Part shown: positions 14,223 through 23,678 of the stretch, piece by piece
Layout of the letters: the number at the start of each line of letters is the position of its first letter
How positions within the stretch are numbered: position 1 is the first letter of the stretch
Source: Pontibacterium sp964228735
Lineage (GTDB): Bacteria > Pseudomonadota > Gammaproteobacteria > Pseudomonadales > Balneatricaceae
DNA: 64,000 nt
Direction: 5' to 3'
NCBI RefSeq assembly: GCF_964228735.1
Contig: NZ_CAXRBQ010000075.1
Span: forward strand, 10,131 to 74,130
Notes under the pieces: model-generated
What the model was told of the DNA's origin: nothing
The model's input: only the letters and a program-made list of their open reading frames with translations
Database searches by the model: none
Position numbers and translations under genes: made by a program

Positions 14223-15458
14223 TTATTCGCTTACAACATCCGCCTGATCTAGATCGAAGGTAGAGTGCAGAGCGCGGACTGCAAGCTCCAGATATTTCTC
14301 CGCGATTACCACGGATACTTTAATCTCGGACGTCGAGATCATCTGAATATTGATGTTTTCCGCCGCCAGGGCATCAAACATTTTGCTGGCGACACCCGCA
14401 TGCGACCGCATGCCTACACCAACAATCGAAACTTTTGCGATCTTACTATCGCCAACCACTTCCCGTGCGCCCAGCTCCGCTGCCACCTTCTGCAGCACAG
14501 CCTCAGCCGCCTGGTAGTCGTTACGGTGCACCGTAAAGGTAAAATCAGTGGTCTTATCAGCTGCAACGTTCTGGACAATGATGTCCACTTCGATGTTCTC
14601 ACGGCTGACAGGCCCCAGAATGCGCGAGGCGACGCCCGGTACATCCGGCACACCCACGACAGTCAGTTTGGCTTCGTCACGGTTAAACGCGATGCCAGAG
14701 ATAACTGGTTTTTCCACTGTATCTTCATCCTCTATGCTAATCAGGGTTCCCGGGCCGTCCTGAAAACTGGACAGCACCCTGAGGGGCACCTTGTACTTAC
14801 CTGCAAACTCGACAGCGCGAATCTGCAACACCTTAGAACCCAGGCTGGCCATCTCCAGCATCTCTTCAAAGGTGATCTTATCCAAACGTTGTGCAGCATC
14901 CACCACACGCGGATCGGTCGTGTATACGCCATCCACATCGGTATAGATCTGACACTCGTCTGCCCGCAAAGCTGCAGCCAGGGCCACACCCGTAGTATCG
15001 GACCCGCCACGCCCCAGCGTGGTGATGTTGCCGTTGTCGTCGATCCCCTGGAAGCCCGCGACCACAATCACACGTCCGGCATTGAGGTCTTCACGCATGG
15101 ATTCAACTTCAATGTCCTGGATACGCGCCTTGGTGTGCGAGCTATCCGTCAGGATCTTGACCTGACCACCGGTGTAGGAGCGCGCCGCTACCCCACGCTT
15201 GTTCAGCGCCATACTGAGCAGCGCAATGGTCACCTGCTCACCGGTTGAGACCAACACATCCATCTCACGCGGATTAGGCGCTTCCTGAATATCTTTTGCC
15301 AGACCGATCAGACGGTTGGTCTCACCACTCATTGCGGACACAACCACGACGATGTCATGTCCTTCCGCGCGAAAACGGGCCACTTTATCGGCGACCGCCT
15401 CGATGCGCTCGACGCTACCTACCGAGGTACCGCCGTACTTTTGTACATAGAGTGCCAT
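14223..15458 (-). CDS. lysC: Aspartate kinase
   Basis: 411 residues. N-terminal kinase domain starting MALYVQKYGGTSVGS with TTLGRGGSDTT (about 149-159), and two ACT domains from about residue 265 (VPDVPGVAS and GVGMRSHAGVASK). It phosphorylates aspartate, the first step to lysine, threonine, methionine and diaminopimelate. The length and ACT pair match the single-enzyme type found in pseudomonads, feedback-regulated by lysine and threonine. No lysine riboswitch is present: only 45 bases separate it from alaS. The order alaS-lysC-csrA is conserved in gammaproteobacteria. Confidence 0.97.
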   Translation of the reverse strand: MALYVQKYGGTSVGSVERIEAVADKVARFRAEGHDIVVVVSAMSGETNRLIGLAKDIQEAPNPREMDVLVSTGEQVTIALLSMALNKRGVAARSYTGGQVKILTDSSHTKARIQDIEVESMREDLNAGRVIVVAGFQGIDDNGNITTLGRGGSDTTGVALAAALRADECQIYTDVDGVYTTDPRVVDAAQRLDKITFEEMLEMASLGSKVLQIRAVEFAGKYKVPLRVLSSFQDGPGTLISIEDEDTVEKPVISGIAFNRDEAKLTVVGVPDVPGVASRILGPVSRENIEVDIIVQNVAADKTTDFTFTVHRNDYQAAEAVLQKVAAELGAREVVGDSKIAKVSIVGVGMRSHAGVASKMFDALAAENINIQMISTSEIKVSVVIAEKYLELAVRALHSTFDLDQADVVSE

Positions 15459-15503
15459 AGTGTACCTTTCCTCTCAGGCTCCTGCCTGTGGGTGGTCAGC
15501 TGC

Positions 15504-18107
15504 TCAAAGAGCAGCGTCCACCAATCCGCTTACAGATTCCAGTGCTGCTGGCAGTGCCGCTACGTCGGTACCACCACCCTGAGCGAAGTCAGGACGACCG
15601 CCGCCTTTACCACCCAGCTTAGCAGTCAGTTCGCGCACCAGGTCACCGGCCTTAACCTGCTTGCTCAGGTCCTTGGTTACACCTGCCGCCAGGCTGATTT
15701 TTCCGTCAGCCTCGGTCGCCAATACAACAACACCGTTGCCCAGCTTATTCTTCAGCTGATCGATGGTATCGCGCAGTGCCTTCGGCTCAACACCGTCCAG
15801 CTTAGCAGCCAGGACCTTAGCGCCTTTAATGTCAACCGCGTTGCTCAGCAGATCAGAACCTTGCGCTGCAGCCAGCTTGGACTTCAGCTGCGCCAGCTCT
15901 TTCTCCAACTGACGGTTACGCTCAGCCAGATCTTCAACTTTATCCACAACGTTTTCGCGCGAGCCTTTCAGCAACGCAGAGATCTGCGCAAGCTTGCGAT
16001 CAGCTTCATCAGCCCAGGCTGCAGCCGCTTCACCGGTTACCGCCTCGATACGACGCACACCTGCGGAGATACCACCTTCAGAGGTAATCTTGAACAGACC
16101 GATGTCACCACTACGTTTAACGTGAGTACCACCACACAGCTCAACGGAGAATTGGCCGCCCATAGACAGTACACGTACAACATCGTCGTACTTCTCACCA
16201 AACAGAGCGGCCGCGCCTTTGGACTTCGCTTCCTCAATCGGCATGATCTCAGTAACGGTTTCGCTGTTCAGGCGGATCTGTTCGTTAACGATCGCTTCAA
16301 CCTGCTGCAACTGTTCGCCGGTTACCGCTTCAAAGTGAGAGAAGTCAAAGCGCAGACGCTCAGGATCGTTCAGGGAACCTTTCTGCTGAACGTGCTCACC
16401 CAGAACGATACGCAGCGCTTCATGCAACAGGTGAGTTGCGGAGTGGTTCAGCGCAGTCGCCTGACGCTTAACTTTATTCACTTCACCTGCAACGGTATCA
16501 CCCACCTTCAGCACACCTTCAGACACTTGGCCGTGGTGCAGGTGGTTCTTAGATTCTTTGGTACAGTTAGTCACATCAAACTGACCGCGGTCCCAGCGCA
16601 GCACACCGGTATCACCGACCTGACCACCGGACTCCGCGTAAAATGCCGTGTTCTCCAGAACCACAACACCAGTCTCACCAGCAGACAGCTGATTAACCGT
16701 TTCACCCTCTTTAAACAGAGCAATAACCTTGGAGGAATCTTCCAGTGCTTCATAACCGTTGAACTGGGTTTCGCCTTCCAGATCCAGCTTATCGTTGTAG
16801 TCAACGCTGAAGGTACCGGATGCACGCGCGCGCTCACGCTGCGCTTCCATCGCACTTTCAAAGCCTTCCATATCGATGGTCAGTTCGTTTTCGCGGGCAA
16901 CGTCTGCAGTCAGGTCAACCGGGAAGCCGTAAGTGTCGTACAGCTTAAATACGGTCTCGCCGGAAATAACCTTACCTTCCAGGTTATCCATCGCTTCTTT
17001 CAGCAGACTCATGCCGTTGTCCAGCGTCTTCGCGAACTGCTGCTCTTCTTTCAGCAATACACGTTCAATCTGATCCTGTGCTTTGGCCAGCTCAGGGTAC
17101 GCTTCGCCCATCTCGGCCACCAGCGCAGCAACGAGCTGGTTGAAGAACGGGCCTTTTGCACCCAGCTTGTTACCGTGACGGATCGCACGGCGGATGATAC
17201 GACGCAGTACGTATCCACGACCTTCGTTAGACGGCAGCACACCGTCGGTAATCAGGAAGGAGCAGGAACGGATGTGATCGGCAATCACGCGCAGGGACTT
17301 GTTGTCCATATCGCTGGAACCAACAGCCGCAGCCGTTGCTTTCAGCAGGTTCTGGAACAGGTCGATTTCGTAGTTGGAGTGAACGTTCTGCATAACGGCA
17401 GCAATACGCTCCAGACCCATACCGGTATCTACAGACGGTTTCGGCAGCGGTGTCATTTCACCGTCAGCGGAACGGTTGTACTGCATGAATACAACGTTCC
17501 AGATCTCGATGTAACGGTCGCCGTCTTCGTCCGGGCTTCCAGGAGGACCACCCGCGACTTCTTCACCGTGGTCAAAGAAGATCTCGGTACACGGGCCACA
17601 CGGACCGGTATCCCCCATAGACCAGAAGTTGTCTTCGTCCAGTTTGGAGAAACGCTCAGGATCTACGCCGATCTCCTCTTTCCAGATCTTCTCTGCTTCA
17701 TCATCAGAGTGATGCACAGTAATCCACAGGCGCTCTTTTGGCAGCCCCAGTGTTTCAGTCAGGAAACCCCAGGCAAAACCGATCGCTTCGCGCTTGAAGT
17801 AGTCGCCGAAGGAGAAGTTACCCAGCATTTCGAAGAAAGTGTGGTGACGCGCGGTGTAACCTACGTTTTCCAGGTCATTGTGCTTACCACCTGCACGTAC
17901 ACAACGCTGTGACGTGGTCGCTCGGGTGTAGGCGCGCTTCTCGTCACCCAGGAAAACATCCTTAAACTGAACCATACCGGCGTTGGTAAACATCAGCGTA
18001 GGGTCGTTTCCAGGGATCAACGGGCTGCTGGATACAACCTGATGACCGTTCTGTGCAAAGTAGTCCAGGAAAGCCTGGCGAATTTCAGCGCTTGTCATGT
18101 ATTTCAT
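15504..18107 (-). CDS. alaS: Alanyl-tRNA synthetase
   Basis: 867 residues from ATG 18107 (MKYMTSAEIRQAFLDYF); ATG 18098 and a longer TTG start at 18143 are possible. Class II synthetase: catalytic domain to about 460, editing domain with HSATHLLHEAL and CGGTH zinc-binding motifs (about 560-680), a coiled coil (ERNRQLEKELAQLKSKL), and the C-terminal DHHA1 domain ending in the GGGRPDFAQGGG motif. It charges tRNA-Ala and hydrolyses mischarged Ser/Gly-tRNA. Located between recX and lysC as in relatives. Confidence 0.97.
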   Translation of the reverse strand: MKYMTSAEIRQAFLDYFAQNGHQVVSSSPLIPGNDPTLMFTNAGMVQFKDVFLGDEKRAYTRATTSQRCVRAGGKHNDLENVGYTARHHTFFEMLGNFSFGDYFKREAIGFAWGFLTETLGLPKERLWITVHHSDDEAEKIWKEEIGVDPERFSKLDEDNFWSMGDTGPCGPCTEIFFDHGEEVAGGPPGSPDEDGDRYIEIWNVVFMQYNRSADGEMTPLPKPSVDTGMGLERIAAVMQNVHSNYEIDLFQNLLKATAAAVGSSDMDNKSLRVIADHIRSCSFLITDGVLPSNEGRGYVLRRIIRRAIRHGNKLGAKGPFFNQLVAALVAEMGEAYPELAKAQDQIERVLLKEEQQFAKTLDNGMSLLKEAMDNLEGKVISGETVFKLYDTYGFPVDLTADVARENELTIDMEGFESAMEAQRERARASGTFSVDYNDKLDLEGETQFNGYEALEDSSKVIALFKEGETVNQLSAGETGVVVLENTAFYAESGGQVGDTGVLRWDRGQFDVTNCTKESKNHLHHGQVSEGVLKVGDTVAGEVNKVKRQATALNHSATHLLHEALRIVLGEHVQQKGSLNDPERLRFDFSHFEAVTGEQLQQVEAIVNEQIRLNSETVTEIMPIEEAKSKGAAALFGEKYDDVVRVLSMGGQFSVELCGGTHVKRSGDIGLFKITSEGGISAGVRRIEAVTGEAAAAWADEADRKLAQISALLKGSRENVVDKVEDLAERNRQLEKELAQLKSKLAAAQGSDLLSNAVDIKGAKVLAAKLDGVEPKALRDTIDQLKNKLGNGVVVLATEADGKISLAAGVTKDLSKQVKAGDLVRELTAKLGGKGGGRPDFAQGGGTDVAALPAALESVSGLVDAAL

Positions 18108-18349
18108 AGGGAAACCGTATGCGTGTCCGTTCTTATTGGGCAACTAGATAATAAAGCAGCAGTGTTAAATTGCTGCATACAGGACTTGCCCACTCACCAA
18201 AAATGGCGGAACAGTATATAACGTGAGTGAAAATTGTACGACTATTTTTGAACGCTCAGGAGCGCCCAAACCCTTATTAAACGCCAGTGGCAGCGCTATG
18301 AAAAAGGATAAAAGGAGGGATTTGATTGGCAGGAGGTGACAATTACGAC

Positions 18350-18808
18350 TTACTCGTCATATTCACCGCTGTAATCAATGGCAGCACGTGCCTCATCCAT
18401 TGAGAACCCGCGTTGCAGGAGATAGCGCATCTGCTTACCAAACACCTTGTAGTCACCGGCCGGATGCTCGCGGAAACGACGTGTCCAGGCTTCACGCGCC
18501 AACTCAAACCAGTCGGGCTCCAGTTCATCCAGCGCCTTGTGCAATAGATGCTCCGGTATCTTTTTCTGCTTCAGATCGAAGCTAATGCGTTTTAACCCGT
18601 AACATTGAGAGAGTTTGTTACGAACAAATACCTCAACAAACCGCTCATCACTGAGATAACCGGCCTCCTCCATTTCGTCCAGTACTTGTTCCACATCGTT
18701 TGCAGCATACTTGCGGGCATACTTTTGCTCCAGCTCCTGACGACAGTATTCACGCCGCGCAAGCAGGCGCAGCACCGCAGACTTTATCTCCTGTTGTTTA
18801 TCTTCCAT
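18350..18808 (-). CDS. recX: RecA regulator RecX
   Basis: 152 residues, basic, built of repeated three-helix units typical of RecX (AVLRLLARREYCRQELEQKY, ISFDLKQKKIPEHLL, FGKQMRYLLQRGFSMDEARAAI). RecX limits RecA filament growth. It lies 89 bases downstream of recA on the same strand, past a partial terminator, so it is probably expressed at a lower level by read-through of the SOS-induced recA transcript. The 242 bases between it and alaS (18108-18349) hold no recognisable gene. Confidence 0.94.
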   Translation of the reverse strand: MEDKQQEIKSAVLRLLARREYCRQELEQKYARKYAANDVEQVLDEMEEAGYLSDERFVEVFVRNKLSQCYGLKRISFDLKQKKIPEHLLHKALDELEPDWFELAREAWTRRFREHPAGDYKVFGKQMRYLLQRGFSMDEARAAIDYSGEYDE

Positions 18809-18840
18809 CGTGTCTCCCGGCGAATCCCCACATAAACAGA

Positions 18841-18862
18841 AAAGGCCTCATACGAGGCCTTT
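18841..18862 (-). terminator. recA-recX attenuator
   Basis: AAAGGCCTC and GAGGCCTTT form a perfect 9-bp stem with a 4-base loop between recA and recX, followed on the minus strand by a short, interrupted T-run. It should terminate most but not all recA transcripts. Confidence 0.75.
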
Positions 18863-18897
18863 GCAAAAAACAGGTGGAACAATAATTCCAGAAAGGA

Positions 18898-19941
18898 TCA
18901 GTTCAGATCCAACTGTTCGCTGGACTCTTTTTCGTCCTCAGCCGCCACAGGTGCAGAGGTCAGCAGCTGGTTGCGGATCTCGGTCTCGATCTCCTGCGCC
19001 ACTTCCGGATGCTCCTCCAGATAGTTGGCAGCATTCGCTTTACCCTGACCGATCTTGTTGCCCTGATAGGCATACCAAGCACCGGATTTATCAACCAGGC
19101 CCTGCTTCACACCCAGATCGATCACTTCGCCCATGTGGTAGATACCCTGGCCGTACATGATCTGGAACTCAGCCTGCTTGAATGGTGGCGATACCTTGTT
19201 TTTAACAACCTTGACGCGGGTTTCGTTACCCACCACTTCGTCACCCTGCTTGATCGCGCCGGTACGACGGATATCCAGACGGACGGAGGAGTAGAATTTC
19301 AGTGCGTTACCGCCGGTTGTGGTTTCCGGGTTACCGAACATCACGCCGATCTTCATACGAATCTGGTTGATGAACACCAGCAGACAGTTCGCCTGCTTCA
19401 CGCTACCGGTCAGCTTACGCAGTGCCTGAGACATCAAACGCGCCTGCAGACCAACGTGGGAGTCACCCATGTCGCCTTCGATCTCGGCTTTAGGTGTCAG
19501 CGCTGCAACGGAGTCGACAATAATCACATCTACCGCATTGGAGCGTACCAGCATGTCGGTAATTTCCAGCGCCTGCTCACCGGTATCCGGCTGGGAAACC
19601 AGCAGACTATCAACATCAACGCCCAGTTTCTCTGCGTAGATCGGGTCAAGCGCGTGCTCCGCATCCACAAAGGCACAGGTTTTACCCTGCTTCTGCGCTT
19701 CTGCAATCACCTGCAGCGTCAAAGTGGTTTTACCAGAAGATTCCGGACCGTAGATCTCAACGATTCGGCCGTATGGCAGGCCACCAATGCCCAGTGCGAT
19801 ATCCAGTGTCAGAGAGCCAGTGGAAACAGATGGGATCGCCTCACGTGGCTGCTCACCCATACGCATCACTGCACCTTTACCAAACTGTCTTTCAATCTGA
19901 GAAAGCGCAGCATCAAGCGCCTTTTTACGATTTGCGTCCAT
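18898..19941 (-). CDS. recA: Recombinase RecA
   Basis: 347 residues from ATG 19941, chosen because AGG lies six bases upstream; TTG 19947 would leave no spacing. Walker A GPESSGKTT near 65, the MAW-type segment and loops L1/L2 (GNPETTTGGNALKFYSSVR), then an acidic C-terminus (EDEKESSEQLDLN). It forms filaments on ssDNA, pairs homologous strands and triggers LexA self-cleavage. Controlled by the LexA box at 19971-19990. Cluster cinA-recA-recX is conserved. Confidence 0.99.
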   Translation of the reverse strand: MDANRKKALDAALSQIERQFGKGAVMRMGEQPREAIPSVSTGSLTLDIALGIGGLPYGRIVEIYGPESSGKTTLTLQVIAEAQKQGKTCAFVDAEHALDPIYAEKLGVDVDSLLVSQPDTGEQALEITDMLVRSNAVDVIIVDSVAALTPKAEIEGDMGDSHVGLQARLMSQALRKLTGSVKQANCLLVFINQIRMKIGVMFGNPETTTGGNALKFYSSVRLDIRRTGAIKQGDEVVGNETRVKVVKNKVSPPFKQAEFQIMYGQGIYHMGEVIDLGVKQGLVDKSGAWYAYQGNKIGQGKANAANYLEEHPEVAQEIETEIRNQLLTSAPVAAEDEKESSEQLDLN

Positions 19942-19970
19942 CTTCAACCTAACCCGTTGCGTTGAAAAAA

Positions 19971-19990
19971 TACTGTATGTTTGGACAGTA
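19971..19990. promoter_or_regulatory. LexA (SOS) box of recA
   Basis: TACTGTATGTTTGGACAGTA matches the gammaproteobacterial consensus at every core position (TACTGT-N8-ACAGTA), 30 bases before the recA start codon. It shows that this organism uses the classical LexA site and supports the box at 4413-4432. Confidence 0.95.
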
Positions 19991-20023
19991 TTATTTCACA
20001 ACTTTTTGGGAATGCAAGCGACT

Positions 20024-20509
20024 TCAGTTCAATTTATCCAACAACATTGCCAAGGCATGATCCACCGCCTGCTGACGCACCTGATGACGGTCTCCTGCAA
20101 ATAACACTGTCTCAGTAACTACAGGCCCACCTTCCATAGCGACACCAAAACATACGGTCCCCACAGGTTTATCTTTGGTACCACCACCTGGCCCGGCAAT
20201 ACCACTAATGGCAACTGCCAGGTCGGCCCCCGCTTTACGTCGCGCTCCTTCTGACATCTCGTCGACAACCTGCTCCGATACCGCACCGTAGGCCAACAGT
20301 GTCTCCGGAGCCACACCCAGCATCTTTTCCTTTAACTCGTTGCTGTAGGTAACAAAGCTGCCGTTAAACCAAGCCGAAGAGCCCGCCAACTCTGTTAGAT
20401 TCATCGCAACAGCCCCCCCTGTACAGGATTCAGCCGCCGTCACCGTCCAACCACGCTGCAGCAAAACCTCCGCCAACCTGGCCACTTTTTCTGCGATAGA
20501 ATTCTGCAT
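20024..20509 (-). CDS. pncC: CinA-type nicotinamide-nucleotide amidohydrolase
   Basis: 161 residues from ATG 20509, preceded by an excellent GGAGG; an earlier in-frame start at 20527 is less likely. It contains only the CinA C-terminal domain (AESCTGG near 28-34 with the catalytic Ser, and SGIAGPGGGTKDKPVGTV). The enzyme deamidates nicotinamide mononucleotide in NAD recycling. It precedes recA on the same strand, as in most gammaproteobacteria, with 82 bases between it and the divergent mutS. Confidence 0.93.
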   Translation of the reverse strand: MQNSIAEKVARLAEVLLQRGWTVTAAESCTGGAVAMNLTELAGSSAWFNGSFVTYSNELKEKMLGVAPETLLAYGAVSEQVVDEMSEGARRKAGADLAVAISGIAGPGGGTKDKPVGTVCFGVAMEGGPVVTETVLFAGDRHQVRQQAVDHALAMLLDKLN

Positions 20510-20591
20510 ATTGCCTCCGCTACGCATCCCTTTTTAATTCACGTACAATCGACCGATTATCCGATTCAAGATCTCTGATTTTAGCCTGATT

Positions 20592-23180
20592 ATGACAAGC
20601 CAATCTCCCGCGTTTAAAAATCATACCCCAATGATGCAGCAGTATCTGCGTATAAAATCGCAGCATCCGGACCAACTGGTTTTCTACCGTATGGGGGATT
20701 TCTACGAGCTGTTCTACGACGACGCCAAAAAAGCGGCGCAACTGCTCGACATTTCCCTGACCGCCCGCGGCAAGTCCGCCGGCGAGCCGATCCCGATGGC
20801 CGGTATTCCCTACCATGCAGCGGAAGGCTACGTGGCCAAAATCGTACGCGCCGGTGAATCCGTGGTGATCTGCGAACAGGTGGGCGATCCGGCCACCAGC
20901 AAGGGCCCCGTTGAACGCGCCGTGGCCCGTATCGTAACGCCGGGCACCGTCAGTGACGAAGCCCTGTTGGACGAGCAGAGCGATAACCTGCTTGTCGCGG
21001 TACACCAGCTGCAGGACACATACGGCCTTGCCATAGTGGACATCAGCTCCGGCCGCTTCAGCCTGCTCGAAGTAGAGGGGGATGAACCGCTGCTGAGTGA
21101 AATCGAACGCCTGCGCCCGTCCGAGATTTTGTTTAGCGAAGAGGGATCGCTTGGACTGTTACTGTCCGACAAACGTGGCTTGCGCCCACAAGCACCTTGG
21201 CATTTTGAAGAAGAAACCGCCCTGCGCCTGCTGTGCAAGCAATTCAATGTACAAGACCTGGGTGGCTTCGGTTGTGATCACCTTGAGATTGCGATCTGTG
21301 CAGCGGGCTGCCTGCTGCAATACGCCAAGGAAACCCAACGCACCGAACTGCCCCATATCCGTCGCATCCAGGTGGAAACCCGCAGCGATAGTGTCGTACT
21401 GGACGCGGCAACCCGCAAAAACCTGGAATTGGACATCAACCTGGGTGGTGGTAAGGACAATACACTGGCATCGGTACTGGACCGTTGTAAAACCCCAATG
21501 GGCAGCCGCCTGCTGCGCCGCTGGTTAAACCGTCCGCTGCGCAACCGCTCTGTTCTGCTAGCCCGCCAGGATGTGATCCGCTGGCAGCGGGAGCAGTACC
21601 GCTTTGAAACCCTGCAAGGCCTGCTACGCCATATTGGCGACCTGGAACGTATTCTGGCACGTATTGCCCTGCGCTCCGCTCGCCCTCGCGATCTGGAACG
21701 CCTAAAAAATTCGCTGGCGATCCTGCCCGAACTTCAGATTGCACTGTCCAGCACTGACTCAGTACGCAGCCAGGAGCTAGCAGCCCTGATCAGCGAATTC
21801 CCACAACTTGCAGAACTGCTACAACGTGCAGTCATCGAAAATCCACCGGTTGTGGTACGAGACGGTGGCGTGATCGCCGAGGGATACGACGAAGAGCTGG
21901 ACGAACTGCGTGGTTTGTCGGAAAACGCGGGCAACTACCTGGTGGATTTGGAAACCCGTGAGCGCGAACGTACGGGCATCGCCACACTCAAGGTCGGCTA
22001 CAACCGCGTGCACGGCTATTACATTGAGATCGGCCGCGCCAACTCTGACCAGGCTCCGGCAGAATACATCCGCCGTCAAACCCTTAAGAATGCGGAACGT
22101 TTTATTACGCCGGAACTGAAGGAGTTTGAAGACAAGGCCCTCTCCGCCAAGAGTCGCGCCCTTGCCCGGGAAAAAGCGCTCTACGAAAACTTGGTGGAAA
22201 CAATTGCGGAGCAACTCCCGGCTCTGCAGGACAGTGCGGCGGCTTTATCGGAGCTGGACGTTCTGAGCAACCTGACCGAACGTGCTGATACCCTGAACTA
22301 CTGCGCTCCGGTATTAACCGAAGATGCACAGCTGCAGATCCAGGGCGGCCGTCACCCTGTGGTGGAAAGTGTGCTGGACGAACCGTTTGTGTCCAACAAA
22401 CTGGAGCTGGATCAATCCCGCCACATGTTAATCATCACCGGTCCGAACATGGGTGGTAAATCCACCTATATGCGCCAGGCCGCGCTGATCACGCTATTAG
22501 CACACATCGGTAGTTACGTACCTGCAGACAGTGCCACCATCGGTATCGTCGATCGGATCTTTACCCGCATGGGCTCCTCCGATGACCTCGCCGGTGGTCG
22601 CTCGACCTTTATGGTTGAGATGACGGAAACCGCCAACATTCTACATAACGCCACCGAGCGCAGCCTTGTGCTGATGGATGAGGTTGGTCGCGGCACGAGC
22701 ACCTTTGACGGTCTGTCCCTGGCCTGGTCCTGTGCAGAATACCTGGCACAGCAGGTGAAAGCCTTTACTCTGTTTGCCACCCATTACTTTGAACTCACAA
22801 CCCTGCCTGATCAACTTCCGGGCGTGCACAACGTGCACCTGACCGCTGTAGAACACAACGATCACATCGTGTTTATGCATGAAGTGCAGGAGGGACCTGC
22901 TAGTCAGAGTTACGGGCTGCAGGTAGCGCAACTGGCTGGGGTACCGCAGCACGTTATTCAGTATGCCCGTGAGAAACTGGTGCACCTGGAGCAGGACGCC
23001 AGCGGCAACCCTCAAACCATGACGGTGACAACACCGCCGCCACCGCCTCCAATGCAGAACGATATGTTTAACAGCGCACCACATCCGGTGGTCACAGAAC
23101 TTGAGTCGGTATCCCCCGACGACCTGACACCACGCCAGGCACTTGAGTTGCTCTATCAGCTCAAGCAAAAGCTCAGCTGA
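20592..23180 (+). CDS. mutS: DNA mismatch repair ATPase MutS
   Basis: 862 residues. The mismatch-binding Phe-X-Glu motif is in GDFYELF (about 36-42), followed by connector, lever/clamp domains and a C-terminal ABC-type ATPase with Walker A GPNMGGKST (about 617) and the signature/Walker B segment LVLMDEVGRGTSTFDG. MutS recognises mispairs and recruits MutL. A Pro-rich segment (TPPPPPPMQ, about 815) links to the C-terminal tetramerisation region. Divergent from pncC, and followed by its own terminator and then fdxA. Confidence 0.98.
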   Translation: MTSQSPAFKNHTPMMQQYLRIKSQHPDQLVFYRMGDFYELFYDDAKKAAQLLDISLTARGKSAGEPIPMAGIPYHAAEGYVAKIVRAGESVVICEQVGDPATSKGPVERAVARIVTPGTVSDEALLDEQSDNLLVAVHQLQDTYGLAIVDISSGRFSLLEVEGDEPLLSEIERLRPSEILFSEEGSLGLLLSDKRGLRPQAPWHFEEETALRLLCKQFNVQDLGGFGCDHLEIAICAAGCLLQYAKETQRTELPHIRRIQVETRSDSVVLDAATRKNLELDINLGGGKDNTLASVLDRCKTPMGSRLLRRWLNRPLRNRSVLLARQDVIRWQREQYRFETLQGLLRHIGDLERILARIALRSARPRDLERLKNSLAILPELQIALSSTDSVRSQELAALISEFPQLAELLQRAVIENPPVVVRDGGVIAEGYDEELDELRGLSENAGNYLVDLETRERERTGIATLKVGYNRVHGYYIEIGRANSDQAPAEYIRRQTLKNAERFITPELKEFEDKALSAKSRALAREKALYENLVETIAEQLPALQDSAAALSELDVLSNLTERADTLNYCAPVLTEDAQLQIQGGRHPVVESVLDEPFVSNKLELDQSRHMLIITGPNMGGKSTYMRQAALITLLAHIGSYVPADSATIGIVDRIFTRMGSSDDLAGGRSTFMVEMTETANILHNATERSLVLMDEVGRGTSTFDGLSLAWSCAEYLAQQVKAFTLFATHYFELTTLPDQLPGVHNVHLTAVEHNDHIVFMHEVQEGPASQSYGLQVAQLAGVPQHVIQYAREKLVHLEQDASGNPQTMTVTTPPPPPPMQNDMFNSAPHPVVTELESVSPDDLTPRQALELLYQLKQKLS

Positions 23181-23197
23181 TCCGGCTTTTATCCACA

Positions 23198-23224
23198 GGG
23201 CGACACCTGCGTCGCCCCGTTTTA
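23198..23224 (+). terminator. mutS terminator
   Basis: GGGCGAC, a 6-base loop, and GTCGCCC form a 7-bp stem followed by CGTTTT, 18 bases after the mutS stop codon and 45 bases before fdxA. Confidence 0.75.
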
Positions 23225-23268
23225 ATCTCTTCTATACTGCAACCAACATTCCTATCGAGACCCACCCT

Positions 23269-23592
23269 ATGGCTTATGTTGTCATGGAGAGCTGTATTCG
23301 CTGCAAATACACCGACTGCGTTGACGTCTGTCCTGTGGATTGCTTCTACGAAGGCCCCAACATGTTGGTTATTCACCCGGATGAATGCATCGACTGCGGC
23401 CTTTGCGAACCGGAATGCCCGGTCAAAGCCATTGCCCACGAGGACGAGATGCCCCAGGACCAGTTGGATTTTATTCAGATCAATGAGGAGATGTCGGAGC
23501 GCTGGCCAAACATCTACGAGATGAAGGATGCCCCACCAGACGCCGATGAGTGGAAAGAGGTGAAAGCGAAACGCCACTTGTTGGAAAAGTAA
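23269..23592 (+). CDS. fdxA: Seven-iron ferredoxin FdxA
   Basis: 107 residues from ATG 23269 (MAYVVMESCIRCKYTDC); a longer open frame upstream has no support. The Cys pattern CIRCKYTDCVDVCPVDC plus CIDCGLCEPECP matches the [3Fe-4S][4Fe-4S] ferredoxin FdxA of Pseudomonas and Azotobacter, including the acidic C-terminal extension. It is a low-potential electron carrier in the cytoplasm. mutS-fdxA-rpoS order is conserved in pseudomonads. Convergent with rpoS. Confidence 0.96.
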   Translation: MAYVVMESCIRCKYTDCVDVCPVDCFYEGPNMLVIHPDECIDCGLCEPECPVKAIAHEDEMPQDQLDFIQINEEMSERWPNIYEMKDAPPDADEWKEVKAKRHLLEK

Positions 23593-23610
23593 CCGCACAT
23601 ATACAAGAAA

Positions 23611-23642
23611 CCCCGATAAGATCGCTCTCACCGGGGCTTTTA
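23611..23642 (+). terminator. Terminator between convergent fdxA and rpoS
   Basis: CCCCG (23611-23615) pairs with CGGGG (23632-23636), followed by CTTTTAT. The loop is long and the T-run interrupted, so efficiency is uncertain. Confidence 0.45.
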
Positions 23643-23678
23643 TGGGATTGCATCAAACGCTTGCGCGTTTTTAGGGTC

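Noticed and set aside
15459..15503. Lysine riboswitch before lysC
   Set aside because: Only 45 bases separate alaS from lysC, too short for the element.
15357..17912. 851-residue open frame opposite alaS
   Set aside because: It is the antisense shadow of alaS and lysC; alaS has all its catalytic and editing motifs on the other strand.
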